Below are positions 33,257-41,476 of a stretch of 64,000 bases of DNA, one piece after another; the first letter of the stretch is position 1; every line of letters begins with the position of its first letter. Origin of the DNA: Muriiphilus sp048268845 (GTDB lineage: Bacteria > Pseudomonadota > Alphaproteobacteria > Rhodobacterales > Rhodobacteraceae); NCBI GenBank assembly GCA_048268845.1, contig JBLWUQ010000006.1, positions 152,552 to 216,551 on the forward strand. Reading direction: 5' to 3'. Position numbers and translations under genes: made by a program. The notes beneath the pieces are model-generated. The model was given only the letters and a program-made list of their open reading frames with translations. It was not told the DNA's origin and searched no databases.

Positions 33257-34776
33257 GCCGCGCCTTCCATCACCATCAGACGACCGATCTCGACCCGGTC
33301 GGCATCGGCCGCAAGCTCGCCGGCGATGCCACCATCCACCATCACGAGGATGCGGTCCGACAGGATCTGGAGTTCGTCCAGCTCTTCGGAGGCAAGCAGC
33401 ACCGCACCGCCCTTCGCCCGATAGTCCAGCAGGATTGCATGGATCGCGGCGATGCCGTTCAGATCCACCCCGCGCGTGGGCTGCGAGACCAGAAGTAGCG
33501 GCGGCGCCCCGGCGGTTTCGCGCGCGAAGACCACGCGTTGCTGGTTGCCGCCCGACAGGCTCGACACCAGATCGCGCGCGGCACCGTAGCGGACCGAAAG
33601 CCGGCCCAGCCGGTCGAGGGCAACCCGGCGCAGGGCGCGGCGGCTCAACCACCAGCCCTTGCCGATGGGCGCCTCGCGCTGCGATCCGGCAATCACGTTG
33701 TCCTCGATCGAGGCGGCAAGGGCGAGACCCTCCTGCCCCCGGTCCGCACTGATGAAGCCGATCCCGGCGCCGCGGCGCCGGTCCGGGCCCTGCCCCGACA
33801 GATCGGCACCGTTCAGATGCACCGATCCGGTTGAGCGGATCAGGCCGAACAGCGCCTCCATCAGTTCCACCTGACCGTTGCCGGCGACCCCGGCAAGGCC
33901 GACAATCTCGCCGGCATGAACGGTGAAGGAAATGTCGCGAAGCTGGCGCGATTTCTCGACCGAAAGCGCGGACAGGCCGCGAACCTCGAGCACCGGATCC
34001 CCCGGCGCACCCCGTTCGGCCTCGGCCCGCGGCGGCGGCGTGCCGTCGACGATATGCGAGGCGATCTCGTCGGCGCTCGTCTCGGACAATGCGGCACTGA
34101 AGACGGTCGCGCCCTGACGGATCACCGTCACGCGGTCGGCCAGTGCGGTGACTTCGCGGATCTTGTGGCTGATGAACAGGATCGTGGTGCCATCCTCGCG
34201 AATCCGGCGCAACAGGTCGAACAGCTCGTTCACCTGCTGCGGGGCGAGAACGGCGGTGGGTTCGTCAAGGATCAGGATGCGCGTTCCGCGCCGCAGGAGG
34301 CGGATGATCTCGACGAATTGCTGAATATGGACCGGGGCGCTGCCCGAACGCCGGTGCCAATCGACCTCGATGCCGATCCGGTCGGCAAGCTCGCGCCCCT
34401 GTGCCTCGGCCGCGGCCCAGTCGATCCGGGCCAGCGCGCCACCCCGGCCGCGCACCGGCTCGTCACCCAGAACCAGGTTCTCGAGCAGCGACAGGTCGGG
34501 CGCCAGCATGAATTCCTGATGGACCATGCCGATGCCGCGCGCCAGCGCCTCGCCCGGGCCTGAGAACTCGACCGCCTGATCGTTGACGATGACATTGCCC
34601 CGGTCCGGCCGCTCGATCCCCTGAAGGATGCGCATCAGCGTGGACTTGCCGGCGCCGTTCTCGCCCACGATGGCGTGGATCTCCGCTGGTGCCACGGCAA
34701 GGGTTATGTCCCGGTTCGCCTGAACCGGACCGTAGCTTTTCCAGACATGCGAGGCTCCGAGCGCGATGGCAGTCAT
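33253..34776 (-). CDS. BMP-type ABC importer ATPase (two ABC domains)
   Basis: A 507-residue ATPase with two fused ABC domains, as usual for ribose and nucleoside importers. Domain 1 has Walker A GENGAGKST near residues 38-46 and Walker B ILILDEPTAVL. Domain 2 has a degenerate Walker A (GVAGNGQVELMEAL), also usual in this family, with signature SLSGGNQQRVVFARE and a Walker B in which LLLVSQPTRGVD replaces DEP. The second site is therefore probably non-hydrolytic. It energises uptake through the two permeases. Separated from the binding-protein gene by 87 bp containing a hairpin. Confidence 0.92.
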   Translation of the reverse strand: MTAIALGASHVWKSYGPVQANRDITLAVAPAEIHAIVGENGAGKSTLMRILQGIERPDRGNVIVNDQAVEFSGPGEALARGIGMVHQEFMLAPDLSLLENLVLGDEPVRGRGGALARIDWAAAEAQGRELADRIGIEVDWHRRSGSAPVHIQQFVEIIRLLRRGTRILILDEPTAVLAPQQVNELFDLLRRIREDGTTILFISHKIREVTALADRVTVIRQGATVFSAALSETSADEIASHIVDGTPPPRAEAERGAPGDPVLEVRGLSALSVEKSRQLRDISFTVHAGEIVGLAGVAGNGQVELMEALFGLIRSTGSVHLNGADLSGQGPDRRRGAGIGFISADRGQEGLALAASIEDNVIAGSQREAPIGKGWWLSRRALRRVALDRLGRLSVRYGAARDLVSSLSGGNQQRVVFARETAGAPPLLLVSQPTRGVDLNGIAAIHAILLDYRAKGGAVLLASEELDELQILSDRILVMVDGGIAGELAADADRVEIGRLMVMEGAA

Positions 34777-34811
34777 GCGAGGCTCCTGGGAACGGGACGG
34801 GGCGAGAGGGC

Positions 34812-34829
34812 GGGCCGGGTTTCCGGCCC
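34812..34829 (-). promoter_or_regulatory. Intercistronic hairpin between binding-protein and ATPase genes
   Basis: GGGCCGG / CCGGCCC with a 4-base loop lies 35 bp after the binding-protein stop codon. Hairpins here are a known way to keep more mRNA for the abundant binding protein than for the membrane parts, either by protecting the 3' end or by partial termination. There is no T-tract, so protection or Rho-dependent behaviour is more likely. Confidence 0.5.
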
Positions 34830-34863
34830 ACCCATTCGTTGTGTGGCTGTGCCTGCCGGCGGC

Positions 34864-35886
34864 TTACTGGAAGAAGTCGGGGTAGCCTTCGCTCGACACG
34901 TCCCAGACATGCAGGTCGCCCGCGATGATGCTCTGGCGCGCAGCCTCGACCGCGTCGAGATAAGAGGCCGGAAACAGGTCGCGGGTATATTCCATGTCGG
35001 TCAGGCCGACACCGTTCTCGGCCAGGCCGAAGACAAGGGTCTGGCCGCCCGGAAAGGTGCCAGCCGCGTAATCCTTGACAAGCTGCTCGGTCGCCACGTC
35101 CACACGCTTGACCATCGAGGTCAGCACATGGCCCGGCGCCATGCCGTCCTGGTCGGTGTCGACGCCAATGGCGAAATGGCCCGAGGATTCCGCCGCCGCG
35201 ATCACGCCGATGCCGGTGCCGCCCGCGATGTGATAGATGATGTCGGCGCCGCTTTCGAACATGGCATTGGCCATCTGCTCGCCCTTGGTCGGATCGCCGA
35301 AGGTCTCGGCATAGGCGACCTGGACCTGGATCTCGGGGTCGATCGATTGCGCGCCCTGGATGAAGCCGACGATGAACTTGTCGATGCCGGGGCTTTTCAC
35401 GGCGGCGATCACGCCCAGGATCGGCTCGGGATTGATGCCCTCGATCCCCTCGGTCGTGGTCACCTGCGCCGCAAGGACGCCGGCGAGGTAGGAGCCTTCA
35501 TGTTCGCCGAAGAGAACCGAGGCCACGTTGTCGCCTTCGCGCACCTGGTTGTAGATCGCCCAGTTCGTGCCGGGATAATCGCCGGCCAGCGCCTGCATCG
35601 CCTCGCCATGGGCGTATTCAAGGCTGATGACCAGGCCGAACCCCGCATCGGCGGCACGGCGCATGATCTCTTCGCCCTGGGCCACCACGTCGTTGGATTC
35701 GATGGCGCGGCCCTCGATTCCGACCTCGGCGATCCCGGCCTCGAACCCGGAATAGGCGGTATCGTTCCACGATCCGTCGCCAAGCCCGCCCTGCGCGACG
35801 ATCAGCGCGGCCGGTGCCGTTTGCGCCAGTGCCGGGGCGGCGGCGAGGGCAAGGACGGTGCCCGCGAGCAATGTCTTCAGTGTCAT
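34864..35886 (-). CDS. BMP-family substrate-binding protein (nucleoside-type)
   Basis: Periplasmic binding protein of 340 residues with a clear signal peptide (MTLKTLLAGTVLALAAAPALA). The mature part starts with a typical Bmp fold: LIVAQGGLGDGSWNDTAYSGFEAG, then IYNQVREGDNVASVLFGEHEGSYLAG and IYHIAGGTGIGVIAAAESSGHFAIGVDTDQDG. No lipobox cysteine is visible, so it should be a free periplasmic protein. The family binds nucleosides and related compounds (PnrA, NupN). One base separates its start from the GntR stop codon. Confidence 0.93.
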   Translation of the reverse strand: MTLKTLLAGTVLALAAAPALAQTAPAALIVAQGGLGDGSWNDTAYSGFEAGIAEVGIEGRAIESNDVVAQGEEIMRRAADAGFGLVISLEYAHGEAMQALAGDYPGTNWAIYNQVREGDNVASVLFGEHEGSYLAGVLAAQVTTTEGIEGINPEPILGVIAAVKSPGIDKFIVGFIQGAQSIDPEIQVQVAYAETFGDPTKGEQMANAMFESGADIIYHIAGGTGIGVIAAAESSGHFAIGVDTDQDGMAPGHVLTSMVKRVDVATEQLVKDYAAGTFPGGQTLVFGLAENGVGLTDMEYTRDLFPASYLDAVEAARQSIIAGDLHVWDVSSEGYPDFFQ

Positions 35887-35887
35887 G

Positions 35888-36703
35888 TCAGGTCTCCTGT
35901 TGAAGTGTTGGTCTCAGGTTTTCTTGCGTCAGGCGCAGCCGATGTGGCGCGTCGTGGGAATTGCCGCGCACCAGCGCCAGATCGTAGCTGTAGTAATCGG
36001 CGTGATAGATCGCCTCGGCGGCCTCGATCAGGCGCCCTTCGGCGTCAAAGCTCTGCCGGACGACGACCATCAGCGCCGCAGGCAGCCGCACGTTCAGCAC
36101 CTCCGCCTCTTCCTTGGTCGCAAGGCGGGCCGAGACATGTTCGTTGCCGCGATCAATCACCAGCCCCGCCGCGGTGAACGCCGCATAGAGGGAAAAGTCG
36201 CTTTCCCCGCCGCGCAGGATCTGCCCCAGCATCGCGACGGGAAGCCGCTCCATCACCCGGTTCGGAATGACGGAACGGTGGATCGCGCAGGGCACCGAGT
36301 CGACATAGCGCAGACGGACCAGCATGGCCGAGGGCTCGACCGCGCCAAAGGCGCGCGCCTCGTCGTCTCCGGCGGGGCGATAGGACAGGACACGCTGCGT
36401 GGCCTTGTGGCCTTCGGCGGATACCGTCTCGGAGAATGACAGCAGACGAAGCGAGCGCCGATGCAGCGATGGCAAGGACACGAAGCTGCCCGCCCCCTGC
36501 CGCTTGGTCACGATACCCTCGGCGACCAGCACATCGATCGCCTTGATCACCGTGCCGCGGCTGACGCCGAATTCCTGCGCGAGGTCCAGTTCCGTCGGAA
36601 GCTGCGCGCCCGGCGCATGATCTCCCGCAACGATCCTTGCCCGCAAGCTGTCGGCCAGGGCGCGGTAGCGAGGCTTTTGAAGGCTGGAATCGGCGGTGTT
36701 CAT
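35888..36703 (-). CDS. GntR-family regulator with UTRA ligand domain
   Basis: A 271-residue regulator. The N-terminal winged helix has GAQLPTELDLAQEFGVSRGTVIKAIDVLVAEGIVTKRQGAGSFV. A UTRA effector domain of the HutC subfamily runs from about residue 95 (VLVRLRYVDSVPCAIHRSVIP). It is first in the ten-gene operon and should sense a metabolite of the pathway. Just upstream is a pseudo-palindrome TTGTCTAGTCAA, close to known HutC-type operators. The -10 box ends 7 bases before the ATG and there is no ribosome site, so the mRNA is probably leaderless. Confidence 0.92.
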   Translation of the reverse strand: MNTADSSLQKPRYRALADSLRARIVAGDHAPGAQLPTELDLAQEFGVSRGTVIKAIDVLVAEGIVTKRQGAGSFVSLPSLHRRSLRLLSFSETVSAEGHKATQRVLSYRPAGDDEARAFGAVEPSAMLVRLRYVDSVPCAIHRSVIPNRVMERLPVAMLGQILRGGESDFSLYAAFTAAGLVIDRGNEHVSARLATKEEAEVLNVRLPAALMVVVRQSFDAEGRLIEAAEAIYHADYYSYDLALVRGNSHDAPHRLRLTQENLRPTLQQET

Positions 36704-36740
36704 GAACGATTAGTACCCGCCAAAAATTTGTCTAGTCAAG
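36704..36740 (-). promoter_or_regulatory. Promoter and GntR operator of the nucleoside-type operon (leaderless start)
   Basis: On the minus strand -35 is TTGACT (36739-36734), the spacer is 18 bp and -10 is TACTAA (36715-36710). The expected start of transcription coincides with the A of the ATG at 36703. A near-perfect inverted repeat TTGnCTAGnCAA (36728-36739) overlaps the -35 box. This is the place and shape expected for a HutC-type GntR operator, so the regulator probably represses its own operon until ligand binds. Confidence 0.7.
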
Positions 36741-37187
36741 TTTCTTGTTTTCCGGATAGGCCTGGACAAGTTCTCCTGCGTGCCCTGTCAGCGCAACCGG
36801 AATAAAGCCGTTGTCTGCTGTCAGACGGGTTTGAACCCGTCTCGATTTCGACAGCGACGCGGCTCGCCACGCGGCATGCAGATCGCGCCACCCGGCGAGG
36901 GCGGCGGCCCGATTTCGATTGAACATGGCGCGACGGGAAAGGCTCAGATTAAGGTTGAACTATTCAAGGCAAAGGCTTGGAAAACTGCGAATTTCTGCAA
37001 ACCTACCCCGGTCAACACGAGCCGCCCACCTGATGCGGTCGGATCACCGCTGCGCGACCGGCATCCGCGCCCGCGATGCGGCAGGCGACGCCCTCGGCAG
37101 TGGTTCGCGCAGTCTGGAGTTTGTGTTATTCGGGAAGAGTCGCGTTCCGTTGCGGATCGCCAATCAACCCGACCGAGTGCTCCCGAG
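36704..37187. other. 484-bp divergent gap between GntR operon and LysR gene
   Basis: Besides the minus-strand promoter and operator, two palindromes stand out. The first is a perfect 20-bp one, AGACGGGTT-TG-AACCCGTCT, at 36823-36842. The second is TTGAA-CTA-TTCAA at 36955-36967, in an AT-rich stretch. Either may be a LysR operator or part of the LysR promoter. No gene with a credible ribosome site was found in the gap. Confidence 0.45.
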
Positions 37188-38075
37188 ATGGACAAGCTTT
37201 CCGTCATGCAAGCCTTCCGCCGCATCGTCGAACGCGGCAGCTTCGCGCGTGCGGCGGAGGATCTCGGCGTCTCGCCGGCGCTTCTGAGCCGCGAGATCAA
37301 GCTGCTCGAAGAGAGCCTCGGCAGCACGCTTTTGACGCGCACGACGCGCTCCATGTCGCTGACCGATGCCGGGCGCCTCTACTATGAGGAAGCGACGGGC
37401 ATCCTCGAGGCCGTGACCGAGGTCGAGACCCGGATCCGCGACGGCGCAGGTGCGGTGCGAGGCCATCTCAGGGTCAATGCTTCAAGTTCCTTCGGACAGA
37501 CTGTCATTGCGCCCATCTTGCCGGGGTTCCTTGCCGCGTATCCTGACCTGCGTCTTACATTGTCCATGGACGACCGGGTGGTGGACATGGTCGAGGGCGG
37601 CTTCGATGTGTCGATCCGCATCCGTGCCGCCATGCAGGACTCGGCGCTGGTGGCGCGCAAGATCGGGACGATTCGGCAACGGATCTTCGCCGCGCCGTCC
37701 TATCTCGAGAAGGCTGGCGCGCCACAGACACCACAGGAGATTGCGCAGCACCGGGTCGTCGGCTTCCTGCTCGCGGACCACCTGACGACCTGGAACCTGC
37801 ACGGACCCTCCGGCACGACGTCAATCGACCTCGATCCGCCTGTTCGCGTGGGCAACAGCCTGGTTCTCCGCGATCTTCTGATCGCGGGTCATGGCATCGG
37901 CACCTTGCCGGACTTCGTGTCGAACGCGCCCGAGGCGCGGGGCGCGCTTGTGCGCGTGCTGCCGGACTGGGAACTTCCCGCACCGGAGATCTTCGCCGTG
38001 ACGGCCTCGCGGCTGGGAATGGACGCGAAGGTCACCGCGTTCCTCGACCATCTCCGCGCGGCGCTGCGGTCCTGA
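37188..38075 (+). CDS. LysR-family transcriptional regulator
   Basis: Regulator of 295 residues. The N-terminal helix-turn-helix has MQAFRRIVERGSFARAAEDLGVSPALLSREIKLLEESLG, followed by LLTRTTRSMSLTDAGRLYYEEA. A periplasmic-binding-like effector domain occupies residues 90-290. It belongs to the broad group with short RIRAAMQDSALVARKIG segments (CrgA/PecT-like). The ATG at 37188 is chosen where LysR homology begins; upstream in-frame sequence is not homologous. It probably regulates the wrbA-dsbA-like-eamA genes that follow on the same strand, or itself. A redox-active inducer is plausible from those targets but unproven. Confidence 0.9.
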   Translation: MDKLSVMQAFRRIVERGSFARAAEDLGVSPALLSREIKLLEESLGSTLLTRTTRSMSLTDAGRLYYEEATGILEAVTEVETRIRDGAGAVRGHLRVNASSSFGQTVIAPILPGFLAAYPDLRLTLSMDDRVVDMVEGGFDVSIRIRAAMQDSALVARKIGTIRQRIFAAPSYLEKAGAPQTPQEIAQHRVVGFLLADHLTTWNLHGPSGTTSIDLDPPVRVGNSLVLRDLLIAGHGIGTLPDFVSNAPEARGALVRVLPDWELPAPEIFAVTASRLGMDAKVTAFLDHLRAALRS

Positions 38076-38181
38076 CATTCTTCAACAGGCGTAAAGAATG
38101 AAGTGACAGCCGTCCGGTTATTCCGGTCAGCCGAATCCCCGATCCTCCCCGGCATCGAAACCGACAGCCCTAGAGGATCCC

Positions 38182-38805
38182 ATGACCCGAGTTCTCGTTC
38201 TTTACTATTCCAGCTACGGCCACGTCCGCGCCCTTGCGCAGGCCGAAGCCGAAGGCGCACGCAGCGTGCCCGGCACCCATGTCGACCTGCGGCGTGTTCC
38301 CGAAACCGTCCCCGAAGAAATCCGGCAAAAGGTCGGGTTCGCCGCCGATGAGACACCAGTAGCCGCGCCTGCCGATCTGGAAACGTATGACGCCATCATC
38401 TTCGGCACGCCGACGCTGTTCGGCATGATGGCCGGACAGATGAAGTCCTTCCTCGACCAGGCCGGTGGGCTCTGGACGCGGAATGCGCTTGTTGGAAAGG
38501 TGGCAGCGGTCTTCGCCTCGACCGGCTCGCAGCATGGCGGGCACGAGGCGACGCTTCTGTCCACCCAGATCCCGCTCCAGCACTTCGGGATGCTCATCGC
38601 CGGCATGCCCTACACTTTCGCCGGGCAAACCACGGCCGAGGGCATCGTCGGCGGGGCGCCCTATGGCGCGGGCACGATTGCCGGCACCGACGGCTCGCGC
38701 AGGCCCACGGAGACCGACCTCGCCGGTGCACGTTTCCAGGGCGCGCACGTCGCGCGGATCGCCGCGCGACTGGCTGGGACCACACAGCAAGAGGAGGCCG
38801 CGTGA
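38182..38805 (+). CDS. wrbA: NAD(P)H:quinone oxidoreductase, WrbA type
   Basis: Flavodoxin-like protein of 207 residues. The FMN phosphate loop is YYSSYGHVRALAQAEAEGA, where the usual STYGHV reads SSYGHV. Further conserved elements are DAIIFGTPTLFGMMAGQMKSFLDQAGGLW and KVAAVFASTGSQHGGHEATLL, plus GMPYTFAGQ. These match WrbA, a cytoplasmic tetrameric enzyme that reduces quinones by two electrons. A good ribosome site (AGAGGA) precedes the ATG. The stop overlaps the next gene as TGATG. The 106-bp gap after LysR could hold a regulated promoter. Confidence 0.94.
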   Translation: MTRVLVLYYSSYGHVRALAQAEAEGARSVPGTHVDLRRVPETVPEEIRQKVGFAADETPVAAPADLETYDAIIFGTPTLFGMMAGQMKSFLDQAGGLWTRNALVGKVAAVFASTGSQHGGHEATLLSTQIPLQHFGMLIAGMPYTFAGQTTAEGIVGGAPYGAGTIAGTDGSRRPTETDLAGARFQGAHVARIAARLAGTTQQEEAA

Positions 38806-39443
38806 TGCCCTCTCTCACCATTGATTTCTTCCACGATGTCGTCTGCTGCTGGTGCTTCAACATCTCGTCACGGATGCGGCAACTGGCCGAGGGGTTCGAT
38901 CTCGACATCCGCCATCGGACCTTCGTTCTCCAAGCGAGCCCCACCGAAATGCAAAAACGCTGGGGCAGCCCTGAAGAGGCCCGCGATACGATACTCGGTC
39001 ACTGGCGCACCTGCCGCGCCGTAAGTGACCGGCCTGACCTGATCGATGTCGACGCCATGCAGCAAGCCGATTTCGACTATCCGCATGGCTACACGGCGGC
39101 GCTGGCCTGCAAGGCGGCGGAGCGGCTCGGTGGGCAGGCAGCCCATTGGGACATGTTCGACCGGCTCCAGCGCGCGCACCTCTCCGAGGCCCGCAATCTC
39201 GCCGATCCCGAGACCGTGATGCACGTCGCCCGTGACCTTGGTTTTGAGGCAGCGGCCTTCACCGAGGTTTTCGACGACCCGGCCACTGCGCAGGCCGTCG
39301 AGGCCGACAGGCAACACGCTCGCGCGCTTCAGGTCCGCACAATCCCCACCCTCATCGTCCGCGAGACCGGCAGCCGCCTTGTCAACGGACCCCGCGAGGA
39401 TTTGGCCGCGCAGCTGCGCGCTGCCCTCCGCCTCGCCGACTGA
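38805..39443 (+). CDS. DsbA-family/FrnE-like thioredoxin-fold oxidoreductase
   Basis: A 212-residue protein with a thioredoxin fold and helical insertion, lacking a signal peptide, so probably cytoplasmic. The active site is C14-C-W-C17 near the N-terminus (FFHDVVCCWCFN). The extra Cys at 15 is unusual; relatives mostly have CPWC. The cis-Pro motif lies in VRTIPTLIVRETG. Related FrnE-type proteins act in disulfide or glutathione-linked redox chemistry. The ATG at 38805 is favoured because GAGGAGG lies 7 bases upstream; a GTG at 38802 is also possible. Confidence 0.88.
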   Translation: MPSLTIDFFHDVVCCWCFNISSRMRQLAEGFDLDIRHRTFVLQASPTEMQKRWGSPEEARDTILGHWRTCRAVSDRPDLIDVDAMQQADFDYPHGYTAALACKAAERLGGQAAHWDMFDRLQRAHLSEARNLADPETVMHVARDLGFEAAAFTEVFDDPATAQAVEADRQHARALQVRTIPTLIVRETGSRLVNGPREDLAAQLRAALRLAD

Positions 39444-39456
39444 AAGGAGAACCCCC

Positions 39457-39597
39457 ATGACGCTGAAATTTCGTCGCACAGACCGTCGGCACCGCCGCCG
39501 CCGTGTGCCCAGCGACTTGCCGCCTCACCTGATGCGCGACATCGGCCTTGATCCCTGGCCCGAACGTCCGCGCATGCCCTTCCACCCGCCCTGGTGA
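39457..39597 (+). CDS. DUF1127-like small basic protein
   Basis: A 46-residue, very basic peptide. The N-terminal half is nearly all Arg, His and Lys, and the C-terminal half has LPPHLMRDIGLDPWPE, which matches the DUF1127 signature (LRDIGL). Some DUF1127 proteins of alphaproteobacteria influence RNA turnover and phosphate or stress responses. AAAGGAG lies in front of the ATG, 13 bp after the DsbA-like gene. Its stop is 20 bp before the EamA ATG. The coding status is well supported by the ribosome site and the motif. Confidence 0.75.
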   Translation: MTLKFRRTDRRHRRRRVPSDLPPHLMRDIGLDPWPERPRMPFHPPW

Positions 39598-39617
39598 GCC
39601 TGAACCGGAGACGACCG

Positions 39618-40538
39618 ATGTCACGCACGACCGATATTCTTCTCACAGCACTTGCCCCGGCGATCTGGGGCAGCACCTATCTTGTCACCACCGAGGCGTT
39701 GCCTGCTGGCTATCCCGTGACCCTTGCCGCGCTGCGAGCGCTGCCCGCGGGTCTGCTGCTGCTTGCGCTGACGCGTTGCTTGCCGCCCCGCGCCTGGCTT
39801 GGGCGGATCTTCCTGCTCGGCAGCTTCAACTTCGCGCTGTTCTGGGTGCTGCTGTTCGTGGCCGCCTACAGGCTTCCCGGCGGGGTCGCCGCAACGCTTG
39901 GGTCGTTGCAGGCGGTGATGGTCATCCTCATGGCGCGCGGCTGGCTTGGCACCCCGGTGCGCACGGGTGCCGTGCTGGCTGCGGTCGCCGGAGTCATCGG
40001 AGTCGCGTTCCTGCTGATCAGTCCCGAAGCGCGCCTTGACCCTGTCGGTATCGCAGCGGGCCTCGGCGGTGCCGCGTCGATGGCGGCGGGCACCGTCCTC
40101 AGCCGGAAATGGCAGCCCCCTGTCTCGGCCCTCAGCTTCACCGCATGGCAGCTGACCGCCGGCGGCCTGATCCTGCTGCCGCTCGCGCTCCTCGTCGAGC
40201 CACCCCTGCCGCCGCTCACGTGGACGAACCTCGCCGGGCTGACCTGGCTTGGAGTCGTTGGCGCAGCGGTGACCTATGCGATCTGGTTCCGAGGCGTCGC
40301 CCGGATCGAACCCGGAGCGGTTTCCATGCTCGGCATGATGAGCCCCGTAACAGCTGTACTCCTCGGCTGGCTGGTGCTGAGTCAGTCCCTCTCACCGGTG
40401 CAGATGCTCGGCGCAGCCATCGTCCTCGGCTCCGTCTGGGCAGGGCAGCGCGCAAACCGACAAGATGCCCGCGATGCCTCTGCGCGCGCGATCACAACGC
40501 GGACGAAGACCGCCCGACCATCGTTCGAAAAAGGATAA
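39618..40538 (+). CDS. EamA-family (DMT) transporter
   Basis: Membrane protein of 306 residues with ten predicted helices in two EamA repeats. The first starts LLTALAPAIWGSTYLVTTEALPAGYPVTLAALRALPAG and the second near residue 145 (GLGGAASMAAGTVLSRKWQP). The ATG at 39618 has GGAG 9 bases upstream; a GTG at 39594 would overlap the preceding gene. Relatives export amino acids or other small metabolites; YdcZ/YedA-type substrates cannot be distinguished. It is the last gene of the LysR-linked group and converges with an ABC importer operon. A small hairpin (40545-40559) follows. Confidence 0.9.
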   Translation: MSRTTDILLTALAPAIWGSTYLVTTEALPAGYPVTLAALRALPAGLLLLALTRCLPPRAWLGRIFLLGSFNFALFWVLLFVAAYRLPGGVAATLGSLQAVMVILMARGWLGTPVRTGAVLAAVAGVIGVAFLLISPEARLDPVGIAAGLGGAASMAAGTVLSRKWQPPVSALSFTAWQLTAGGLILLPLALLVEPPLPPLTWTNLAGLTWLGVVGAAVTYAIWFRGVARIEPGAVSMLGMMSPVTAVLLGWLVLSQSLSPVQMLGAAIVLGSVWAGQRANRQDARDASARAITTRTKTARPSFEKG

Positions 40539-40544
40539 GGGAAC

Positions 40545-40559
40545 TCGCGGAACCCGCGA
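40545..40559 (+). terminator. Small hairpin after the EamA gene
   Basis: TCGCGG / CCGCGA with a 3-base loop starts 7 bp after the EamA stop codon. The stem is short and no T-tract follows, so termination is only a possibility. The 200 bp up to the converging ABC operon show nothing else. Confidence 0.3.
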
Positions 40560-40741
40560 AACTCGGCGTAGAGGCGGTTCTCTGGCTCGCTCTGGCAGAC
40601 CCGCTGCCGCCGGATGAGGGTGAGCAGCTCGGGTCAACCCGGCGAAGGCGCCCATGACCGTTCGCAGGCATGGTTCAGGACGTGGCCCAACTCACACCGA
40701 TCCACGAACGCATCGTTTGCGATCGGGCCCGGTCGCAGGGG

Positions 40742-41476
40742 TCAGGCCGTCTTTGCAAGCGTATCGGCATAGGCGCGCGACAGCGGGTGGGTCGCCTGGC
40801 CGGCAAAGGCGCCCATCGGGAGGTCCTCGACGATCCGCCCGGCGTCCAGCACCGCGATCCGGTCGGCAAGCTGGCGAAGGGGCGCAAGGTCGTGGCTGAC
40901 GATCAGCATCGCGAAGGAGCGCTCGGCGCTGATCCGGCGCAAGAGGCGGATCGTGGCCATCTGCGTCACCAGATCGAGCGACGACAGGGGTTCGTCGAGG
41001 ATCAGAACGTCCGGTTTGGCCGCCAGCGCCCGCGCCAGGGCAACGCGCTGGCATTGCCCGCCCGACAGCGAATGTGGTCGACGGGCGCAGATGGATCGCG
41101 GCAGGCCGAGGGTCTCGAGCAGGCTCGCGGCGCGCTGTTGTCGTTGCTCCGGTGGCCCCATCTGAAACCCCGACAGGGTCTCCAGCACCGCGTTCTGCGC
41201 GCTGAGATAAGGGCTGAGCGACTGGACCGGGTCCTGCCAGAGATACTGGATATGCTGGCGCGCGCGGCCGCGACCTGGGGTGATCGGGACGCCGCCAAGC
41301 AGGACCTCGCCCGCATCGGGCGTTTCCAGCCCGACCAGACAGCGGGCAAGGGTGGATTTTCCGGCGCCCGAACGGCCGATCAGCCCCACCACTTCACCCG
41401 CTGAAATCGACAGGTCAATCGCGCTCAGCACCTCGTGGCCGCAGAACCGCTTGGACAGCCCGCGCACGCTCAGCAT
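40742..41476 (-). CDS. Nickel/peptide ABC importer ATPase (NikE/DppF-like)
   Basis: ATPase of 244 residues with Walker A GRSGAGKST, Q-loop LWQDPVQSLSP, signature SLSGGQCQRVALARAL and Walker B VLILDEPLSSLD. The Q-loop phrase QDPxxSLxP and C-terminal stretch ATHPLSRAY place it in the dipeptide, oligopeptide and nickel importer group. It overlaps the other ATPase gene by 7 bp. With it, this protein forms the heterodimeric motor. Being last in the operon, it ends 200 bp before the converging EamA gene. Confidence 0.9.
   Translation of the reverse strand: MLSVRGLSKRFCGHEVLSAIDLSISAGEVVGLIGRSGAGKSTLARCLVGLETPDAGEVLLGGVPITPGRGRARQHIQYLWQDPVQSLSPYLSAQNAVLETLSGFQMGPPEQRQQRAASLLETLGLPRSICARRPHSLSGGQCQRVALARALAAKPDVLILDEPLSSLDLVTQMATIRLLRRISAERSFAMLIVSHDLAPLRQLADRIAVLDAGRIVEDLPMGAFAGQATHPLSRAYADTLAKTA

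Noticed and set aside
36732..36926. 64-codon minus-strand frame in the GntR-LysR gap
   Set aside because: No ribosome site, no family, and it runs over the regulator's promoter and operator.
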